DNA from: DASVUC01 sp038237225
GTDB taxonomy: Bacteria; Planctomycetota; Phycisphaerae; Tepidisphaerales; Tepidisphaeraceae
Assembly: GCA_038237225.1 (NCBI GenBank)
Contig: JBBRYX010000001.1
Span: 310,001-374,000, forward strand
Reading direction: 5' to 3'
DNA: 64,000 nucleotides
Positions 58,945-64,000 of this stretch are shown one piece after another. The position numbers were made by a program, and so were the translations under genes. The notes beneath the pieces are model-generated. The model was given only the letters and a program-made list of their open reading frames with translations. It did not search any database and was not told the origin of the DNA. Each line of letters opens with the position of its first letter. Position 1 is the first letter of the stretch.

Positions 58945-58968
58945 GCGTCAAAGCGTTAAAGCGTCAAA
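58945..58968 (+). repeat. Triple 8-bp tandem repeat before the HEWGTFT gene
   Basis: GCGTCAAA, GCGTTAAA, GCGTCAAA in direct tandem, ending next to the GGAG Shine-Dalgarno. They could be binding sites for a regulator or simply a local duplication. Confidence 0.6.
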
Positions 58969-58978
58969 GGAGAATCAC

Positions 58979-60361
58979 ATGAAACGGATGCTCGCCATTC
59001 TGGGCTTCTGCGGCTTGGGCGCCGTCGCCCTGGCCCTCAACGTCCCGACCCCTCCCGCCGCCAAGGTCCCGCCTTCGACGCAACCGGCCAACGGGAAGCT
59101 CATCGTCCACGAATGGGGAACGTTCACGGGCTTCGCCGGCTCCGACGGCGTCCATCTCCCGTTCGGAATCGACATTGGGAGCGAGCTTCCCGAGTTCGTC
59201 CTGAACCGCAAGGAACAGGCCACGCGGCAGCACGTCAAGCTCACCGACTTCGACCTTTTCACAAAAGGCGGCGGGGTCTACGCCCTTCAGCGGATGGAAA
59301 CCCCGGTCGTCTATTTCTACACCAGCCAGCCGCGTGACGTGACCGTCGCGGTGGATTTTCCGCAAGGCCTGCTGACCGAGTTCTATCCGCCCGTGCGCAA
59401 AATGGCGCCGGCCTTCGGGGACGGACCGGGCGAGTTCCACCTGATCGAAAGGCCGCGTCTCCCGGCCGGCATCCCGCCCACCACTCGGCCCGACGCCAAA
59501 TTCGAGCGCGGATCGCTCGACTGGGGCGCCGTGCGCCTCATCCCCCAAATCGCGGGCGAACGACCCGCGCCTATGCCCGAGGTGCCGAAGAGCGCCGGCG
59601 CGGCCAGTCACTACCCGTACGCCCGGGAAACCGACGCCGCCACCGTGCAGTTCTCCGACCGCTCGGGCGAGCGGCATGAGGAACGGTTCCTGTTTTATCG
59701 CGGCCTGGGCAACTTCACGCTCCCGGTGTCGCTCACGGCCGGCACCGGCGACCGGTTCGAAATATACAACGCGGGCGGGCAGTCGATCCGCTTCGCCCTG
59801 CTGCTGCGCGTCGCGGATGGGCGGGCGCGATTCGCGGTCTGCAGCGACGTCAAGGGCCGGCAGGCGATGAACCTCCCGGGAGAGACGGTTGCCCTCGACC
59901 AGGTCGGCAACGCGATCACCCGAGCGCTGGTGGCGGAAGGCCTGTACGAGAAGGAAGCCCGCGCGATGGTGAAGACCTGGTCATCGAACTGGCTCGGCGA
60001 GCCGGGCGTGCGCGTGCTGTACACGGTTCCTCGCGCGGTCACCGACGGACTGCTTCCGTTGCGAATCGCGCCGGCGCCGGAGGAGACGGTGCGGGTGTTG
60101 GTCGGACGGATCGAGGTGATGACGCCGGAACAGGAAGCAAAAATTCAGTCGCTGATGGCGACGGCGCTCCAGATCAAAACGCTGGCGCCGGACGACGCGA
60201 TCTACCTGCGAAATCTCGGGCGGTTCTTCGATCCCGCGATCGAGCGAGCAGCCAAGCGGCGCGGGGGGCCTAACGTCAAACGTGAGATCAACGCGTTGCG
60301 ATCACTTTACTTTAATGCGCCCAAAGCAGAACAGGCATCCGTGCTGGTGACGCCGAGCTAA
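58979..60361 (+). CDS. Exported protein with HEWGTFT motif, unknown function
   Basis: A 460-residue exported protein (signal ending ALALN or shortly after) with AAGGAG eight bases before the ATG. The mature N-terminus has KLIVHEWGTFTGFAGSDG, and later ETPVVYFYTS. The body is mostly beta with a helical C-terminus (FDPAIERAAKRR). This HEWGTFT family recurs in planctomycete genomes without assigned function. Its divergent placement next to an ECF sigma/anti-sigma pair suggests a regulated envelope role. Confidence 0.75.
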   Translation: MKRMLAILGFCGLGAVALALNVPTPPAAKVPPSTQPANGKLIVHEWGTFTGFAGSDGVHLPFGIDIGSELPEFVLNRKEQATRQHVKLTDFDLFTKGGGVYALQRMETPVVYFYTSQPRDVTVAVDFPQGLLTEFYPPVRKMAPAFGDGPGEFHLIERPRLPAGIPPTTRPDAKFERGSLDWGAVRLIPQIAGERPAPMPEVPKSAGAASHYPYARETDAATVQFSDRSGERHEERFLFYRGLGNFTLPVSLTAGTGDRFEIYNAGGQSIRFALLLRVADGRARFAVCSDVKGRQAMNLPGETVALDQVGNAITRALVAEGLYEKEARAMVKTWSSNWLGEPGVRVLYTVPRAVTDGLLPLRIAPAPEETVRVLVGRIEVMTPEQEAKIQSLMATALQIKTLAPDDAIYLRNLGRFFDPAIERAAKRRGGPNVKREINALRSLYFNAPKAEQASVLVTPS

Positions 60362-60486
60362 CGCGGCCGGCCACGGTACGAACGAGCGTGGTCTTGAAAA
60401 CGGGTTGAGCCATTTTCGCCTATTGGATTTACAGCCTCGAGGACCAAGGGGACATGGGAATCCGACCATAAGTTCAGAGCCGTCCC

Positions 60487-60535
60487 GGTTTATGCGATCG
60501 ATTTATGCGATGCGATTCGTCCCGATTTATGCGAT
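60487..60535 (+). repeat. Three copies of CGATTTATGCGAT
   Basis: Copies at 60487-60498 (GGTTTATGCGAT), 60499-60511 and 60523-60535. The inverted form CGAATAAATCGG occurs twice at 61735-61766, so the HEPN pair is bracketed by the two sets. Confidence 0.75.
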
Positions 60536-60564
60536 CCATGATCCCCATCCCCAAGCTTACGTGT

Positions 60565-61146
60565 CTATGTAAGTGCGCACGATTGCAGGAAGTTCGTCAG
60601 CGATGTATAGGCAAAAAGTGGCGTTACCGATGGCGGGACTGCGCCCCGCTTTCCGTGGGCGAGCCAATGACGGTATTTCCGAATCGAACCAGCCTGCGCA
60701 ATGAGAGTTTGACTGGCTGAAGGGAAGAATAGTCCGACCACCCTGTCCATGCGTGTCTCACTGCACAACTCGGTAAACCACGTCTGCATGTTAAGCCCCA
60801 ACTGGGCACTTGGAAGGGTTGCTCCAGCAAAGAGGCTCGCTTGCGCTACGATATGGTCGCGTAGTGCGGCTTCAAACGTCGCATACAAAAACATTACGGT
60901 CTGGTCATCGATTTGATCCTGAGCGGCATCAAGCAAATCCAAAATCTGTTGATCAGTGGCGGGTAGAAACTGGCCACCGTGCAGTGCCACGGCCCGTGTT
61001 GCCGTGTTGAGCCCCAGCGAACGTCGAACCACACGAAAGGAGTCCTGGGTAGTATTGTGGGATTGCCAGATTGGATCGAGTGGATTGGGCATCTGCGTGT
61101 GACGATGGAATTGAACGTGGAGGAGCGAGGGAAGCCTTCGTAGCAT
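60565..61146 (-). CDS. HEPN-family protein
   Basis: A 193-residue helical protein with a C-terminal HEPN RNase motif R-x4-H: RKYRHWLAHGKR, Arg159 and His164. The RxxxxH motif together with ATFEAALRDHI in the first helices is typical of the RiboL-PSP-HEPN/MAE_28990-type HEPN groups. Such proteins are toxins or defence RNases that cut RNA, and are usually paired with a nucleotidyltransferase or other regulator. The start may be ATG 61146 or 61092. A partner of unknown fold precedes it by 15 bp on the same strand. Confidence 0.75.
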   Translation of the reverse strand: MLRRLPSLLHVQFHRHTQMPNPLDPIWQSHNTTQDSFRVVRRSLGLNTATRAVALHGGQFLPATDQQILDLLDAAQDQIDDQTVMFLYATFEAALRDHIVAQASLFAGATLPSAQLGLNMQTWFTELCSETRMDRVVGLFFPSASQTLIAQAGSIRKYRHWLAHGKRGAVPPSVTPLFAYTSLTNFLQSCALT

Positions 61147-61161
61147 ACCCCAGCACTTTAG

Positions 61162-61641
61162 TCATTGCGTTAGTGGCCCGAAGACCCGATCCCAAAGAAT
61201 CTCGGGGCTAAGCGCCTGGACTTGGCTACGCTTGGAGTCTGACCATGCCCAACCCTCTGCGACGTTTCTGAAGAGCGGCCGACTGATTTCTGCCTCGGGT
61301 TCTCTACCGGCACTCTCGGCGATCGTTAAAACTGGTCCTCCGGCCTCAACCCAAACGAGCACTTCACGCCCCAAGCGGCTCCGGACATCGACTCGCCCGT
61401 GCGCTCCCACCATAAAAATTCCACGGGGCACAAACCGCACCGCCGGCAGACCGGGTAGCGAAACATCGAGCGATTGAAGCTTATAGACCCCCGTGGCTTC
61501 TTCCGCCAACTCCACCTGTGTTTGAGCAAAAGAAGCTTCCGGGCGGCGCTCGGAAATCCAACCCCGAACATCGTCGTAGAGGCCTTCCACGCGGTGACGG
61601 TAGCCGTCGACTTCCTCAGTGATTTTGGTTCCCGTGAGCAT
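61162..61641 (-). CDS. HEPN-associated protein of unknown fold
   Basis: A 159-residue protein directly upstream of the HEPN gene. The first 50 residues are helical and charged, followed by beta-rich VYKLQSLDVSLPGLPAVRFV and a terminal acidic helix. No motif for a nucleotidyltransferase, antitoxin or nuclease is visible. TAGACT stands 7 bp before the ATG, which suggests that the pair is one leaderless transcript. I can describe but not name it. Confidence 0.65.
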   Translation of the reverse strand: MLTGTKITEEVDGYRHRVEGLYDDVRGWISERRPEASFAQTQVELAEEATGVYKLQSLDVSLPGLPAVRFVPRGIFMVGAHGRVDVRSRLGREVLVWVEAGGPVLTIAESAGREPEAEISRPLFRNVAEGWAWSDSKRSQVQALSPEILWDRVFGPLTQ

Positions 61642-61734
61642 GCCGTTCAGTCTAGTAAGAAGGTACTTGGATTTCCATTGAAAACGAACCGTCGTCGTTC
61701 ATCGTCAGGTCATCATCGGTCTACATGGTTTTGG

Positions 61735-61766
61735 CGAATAAATCGGAACGCGACGAATAAATCGGG
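61735..61766 (-). repeat. Two copies of CCGATTTATTCG (inverted to 60487)
   Basis: The + strand reads CGAATAAATCGG at 61735-61746 and CGAATAAATCGGG at 61754-61766. Confidence 0.7.
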
Positions 61767-61793
61767 GCGAGTAGACCGGGACGGGCGTCCAAT

Positions 61794-62165
61794 TCACTCG
61801 CCGTCCGCCGTTGTGGCGCCGCGACCCATGAAGTGCCACGCGAATGCTGCCACCGAAGCGAATGCAAAACCGGTCGCGCCAACAATTCGTCCTTGCGGCT
61901 TGTCACTGAAAAGAATCAGAAACAGGCCCATTCCTGCAAGGAGATAGAGAATTGAGTACACCTTGCTTTTGCGAAATTGAAATCCCGCGTAAACGAAGAA
62001 TGCGGCAAGATACGCGAGTGCCCCCATCAGGACCTGCTGTCGCAGATCGATGCCCAACCCCTCGAGAAACAATCGAACGAGTTCGGCCAGGAGTGTTTTC
62101 TCCGATAACGAGATCAATAGAGTTCCGAGGCTGGCCCACATCGCAAACGATTTTTTTTGCGACAC
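61794..62165 (-). CDS. Small membrane protein
   Basis: A 123-residue protein with four hydrophobic segments (near 9-28, 46-64, 70-85, 93-111) and short loops. The start is GTG, 14 bp after the purD stop, so it is probably in the same transcript. The family is not recognised. Confidence 0.6.
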   Translation of the reverse strand: MSQKKSFAMWASLGTLLISLSEKTLLAELVRLFLEGLGIDLRQQVLMGALAYLAAFFVYAGFQFRKSKVYSILYLLAGMGLFLILFSDKPQGRIVGATGFAFASVAAFAWHFMGRGATTADGE

Positions 62166-62179
62166 ATCCCAAGAACATC

Positions 62180-63448
62180 CTAGCGGACCGCCTGCCGCCC
62201 GATGTCCTTGCGGTAGTGCATGCCGTCGAAGTTGATCAACTTCATGGCATCGTACGCGCGCTTCTGGGCGTCGGCGATGGTGTCGCCAAGCGCGGTGACG
62301 CTGAGGACTCGGCCGCCGGCGGTGACGAGTTGGTTGCCTTCCATGGCAGTGCCGCTATGGAAGACTTTGACGTCGCGACTGCCGTCGGCTTTGTCGATGC
62401 CGGTGATCGGTGCGCCGGTGGTGTATTTGCCGGGGTAGCCACGGCTGGTGGCGACGACTGAGACGGCGGGGCGCGGATCCCAGTTCAGGGAGACGTTCTC
62501 GAGTTTGCCATCAGCGACGGCGAGCATCACCTCCAGCAGATCGCTCTTAAGCCGCATCATCAGCGGCTGGGTCTCGGGGTCTCCAAACCGGCAGTTGAAC
62601 TCCAGCACCTTGGGCCCGTTGCTCGTCAGCATCAGACCCGCGTACAGAATCCCCTGGTACTTGATCCCATCCCGCACCATTCCGTCGACGATCGGCACGA
62701 GCACATCGCGCTCGATCGTGTGGATCACCTGATCGGTCACGACCGGCGTGGGCGAATACGCGCCCATCCCACCGGTCATGGGACCGGTGTCGCCGTCGTC
62801 GACTTGCTTGTGATCCTGCGCCGACTCCATCATGTAGATCGAGCGGTTGGAAACAAAGGCGAGGATCGAGCATTCCGGCCCGCTGAGAAGCTCTTCAATC
62901 ACGATGCGCGAACCCGCATCGCCGAACTCTTTCTTGCGCATGATGCGGTCGATCGCCTCGAGCGCATCCGCCGTGCGATAACAGATTGAGACGCCCTTCC
63001 CCTTGGCAAGCCCTGTCGCTTTGATCGCGATCGGCTCATCGCGCATCTTCACGAACTCCTCGGCGGCGGCGGGATCGGTGAACGCCCGCGCTTCGGCCGT
63101 GGGAACGGCCTGCTGGCGCATCAACTCCTTGGCGAACCACTTGTCCGCCTCGATCCGCGCGGCATCTTTGGTCGGACCGAATACCTTGATCCCCGCATCC
63201 AGCAAATGATCCGCCAAGCCCGCGGCCAGAGGATCCTCCGGACCGATCACCACGAACCCGATTTCATTCTGCTGACAGAATCTCTCGACCAGCGGGAAAT
63301 TCATCGGATCCCCCGGCACCAGATCGGCCAGTTGCCCGATGCCCGGATTTCCCGGCAGGGCGAACAGCCCGGTCACCCGGGGCGATTCCGCCAGCCTCCA
63401 TGCCAATGCGTGTTCGCGTCCGCCGCTGCCAATGATCAAAACTTTCAT
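62180..63448 (-). CDS. purD: Phosphoribosylamine-glycine ligase
   Basis: GAR synthetase of 422 residues, the second step of de novo purine synthesis. The N-terminal MKVLIIGSGGREHALAWRL, the ATP-grasp blocks TKDAARIEADKWFAKELM, GPMTGGMGAYSPTP and EFNCRFGDPETQPLMMRL, and the C-terminal domain are all in place. The ATG at 63448 is the conserved start, with GAGG upstream. It precedes tRNA-Pro on the other strand. Confidence 0.97.
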   Translation of the reverse strand: MKVLIIGSGGREHALAWRLAESPRVTGLFALPGNPGIGQLADLVPGDPMNFPLVERFCQQNEIGFVVIGPEDPLAAGLADHLLDAGIKVFGPTKDAARIEADKWFAKELMRQQAVPTAEARAFTDPAAAEEFVKMRDEPIAIKATGLAKGKGVSICYRTADALEAIDRIMRKKEFGDAGSRIVIEELLSGPECSILAFVSNRSIYMMESAQDHKQVDDGDTGPMTGGMGAYSPTPVVTDQVIHTIERDVLVPIVDGMVRDGIKYQGILYAGLMLTSNGPKVLEFNCRFGDPETQPLMMRLKSDLLEVMLAVADGKLENVSLNWDPRPAVSVVATSRGYPGKYTTGAPITGIDKADGSRDVKVFHSGTAMEGNQLVTAGGRVLSVTALGDTIADAQKRAYDAMKLINFDGMHYRKDIGRQAVR

Positions 63449-63555
63449 CGCCTCGCCGAGGTAAAGATTGCGGCGCAGCTTAGGCAGGCATTGGTGGATG
63501 GGCAAGATGATTGACAGTCGGCGAAGCGACCCTATGCTTGAAAGGTCAAAAGCTA

Positions 63556-63630
63556 CGGGGCGTAGCTCAGCTTGGTTAGAGCGCTAGACTGGGGGTCTAG
63601 AGGTCGCAAGTTCAAATCTTGTCGCCCCGA
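63556..63630 (+). tRNA. tRNA-Pro(GGG)
   Basis: A complete cloverleaf: acceptor CGGGGCG/CGCCCCG with discriminator A, D arm TAGCTCAGCTTGGTTAGAGCG, anticodon stem CTAGA/TCTAG with loop CTGGGGG (anticodon GGG), and T arm with GTTCAAATC. CCA is not encoded. Confidence 0.95.
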
Positions 63631-64000
63631 CTTGATGAGACAGAAAGCCCTGCGGCGAGCACGTCGAAGGGCTTTCTCCATTCTGGGACAAGAGTTGCGC
63701 CTTCCAGCGAAAAGTTCAAACAGACCATTTCCAGAATCTGCCGTTTCGCCGCGTAATCTGACGTAATCCATCGCTCCGTAAGACTTTGCGAAAGTTCAAA
63801 CACCCGCTGCGCCATGTCGGCGCGTTCGTCCGCGCCCGCGATGCGCCGATTCCAGTTGCAACGTGAGCGCGGCGATGCGGTCGCGCAGCTCCGTGTTCTT
63901 CCGCGCAAATGTCTCGGATTCGATCTCGTCGAGCAGGCGCAAGTTGAGCAGTCGGTCCCGCTGGTCGCGCAGCACGGTCAGTTCGCGCTGAATGTCATGC
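63612..64000 (-). pseudogene. Serine recombinase C-terminus, frameshifted
   Basis: The minus strand reads from the window end HDIQRELTVLRDQRDRLLNL then LRLLDEIESETFARKNTELR, a coiled coil, and stops after about 65 codons. In the next frame it continues MAQRVFELSQSLTERWITSD then YAAKRQILEMVCLNFSLEGA and PEWRKPFDVLA, the typical end of large serine recombinases. A frameshift near 63830 separates the two parts, so the gene is broken. The second frame ends inside the tRNA-Pro gene (antisense), which suggests an integration scar at the tRNA 3' end. Confidence 0.75.
63642..63677. repeat. Inverted repeat after tRNA-Pro
   Basis: AGAAAGCCCT and its exact complement AGGGCTTTCT, 16 bases apart, just downstream of the tRNA. 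It may be the tRNA terminator or an attachment-site remnant. Confidence 0.5.

Noticed and set aside
63553..63771. A 72-codon minus-strand frame ending RPLDPQSSALTKLSYAP
   Set aside because: It is the antisense translation of tRNA-Pro; this peptide is a well-known spurious product of tRNA genes.

Overview
The window looks like chromosome from a high-GC planctomycete, most likely class Phycisphaerae. Three kinds of marker support this. Two surface proteins carry the planctomycete N-terminal LEAR/LEGRR signature directly after a short basic leader (genes at 32001 and 39242). There is a PEP-CTERM repeat protein, an RTX/CARDB protein and an ECF sigma/anti-sigma pair whose anti-sigma factor has FecR and HEAT regions. 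The single tRNA lacks an encoded CCA end. The genus cannot be named from sequence alone.

Layout. 1-10.7 kb is core metabolism and redox: a D-2-hydroxyacid dehydrogenase, a zinc alcohol dehydrogenase, ferredoxin, thioredoxin, a YhaM-like HD nuclease, a DUF89 phosphatase, an SDR, and a biotin operon (bioA, SUKH gene, bioD) that continues into the SDR and DUF89 genes. 10.7-20.7 kb holds exported proteins (a GtaA-type glutaminase-like protein, a lipoprotein SodC, a beta-barrel protein, a glycosidase-like protein), a VTT membrane protein, prmC and an XRE/S24 regulator. 20.7-26.1 kb has an ArsR-methyltransferase, an FAD reductase, an MFS transporter and the csrA/fliW pair. 26.6-34 kb has the PEP-CTERM protein, ahcY, a Uma2 nuclease and two related planctomycete surface proteins. 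34-48 kb mixes an RRM protein, folE, a TPR-YggX fusion, a frameshifted PIN toxin with its antitoxin, an RTX protein, a MOSC protein, a membrane glycosyltransferase, a pteridine-reductase-like SDR and small conserved genes. 48-64 kb carries trpF, a PocR/GAF/PP2C phosphatase, nrnA, a BrkB protein, an SH3 protein, an SpoU methylase, the ECF sigma module, a HEPN gene pair, purD, tRNA-Pro and a broken serine recombinase.

The most striking non-coding feature is the load of short interspersed palindromic repeats, in at least six families. Five copies of a roughly 100 bp MITE-like element are present. One 40 bp copy of another family lies in frame inside bioA, and one MITE lies directly upstream of nrnA. 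The + strand is C-rich from about 11 to 21 kb and G-rich from about 24 to 50 kb whichever strand carries the genes, so GC skew switches sign near 21-24 kb. Many genes have a -10-like hexamer 6-9 bp before the start codon and no Shine-Dalgarno, which suggests common leaderless transcription.

Functional links that can be read: biotin synthesis (bioA, bioD); pterin chemistry (folE plus a TGX3RXG SDR); the methyl cycle (ahcY); post-transcriptional and flagellar control (csrA with its antagonist fliW); envelope stress or surface regulation (ECF sigma, anti-sigma, exported HEWGTFT protein). The best candidate for an undescribed system is the HEPN gene and its unknown partner (60565-61641), bracketed by inverted copies of a CGATTTAT(G/T)CG repeat.
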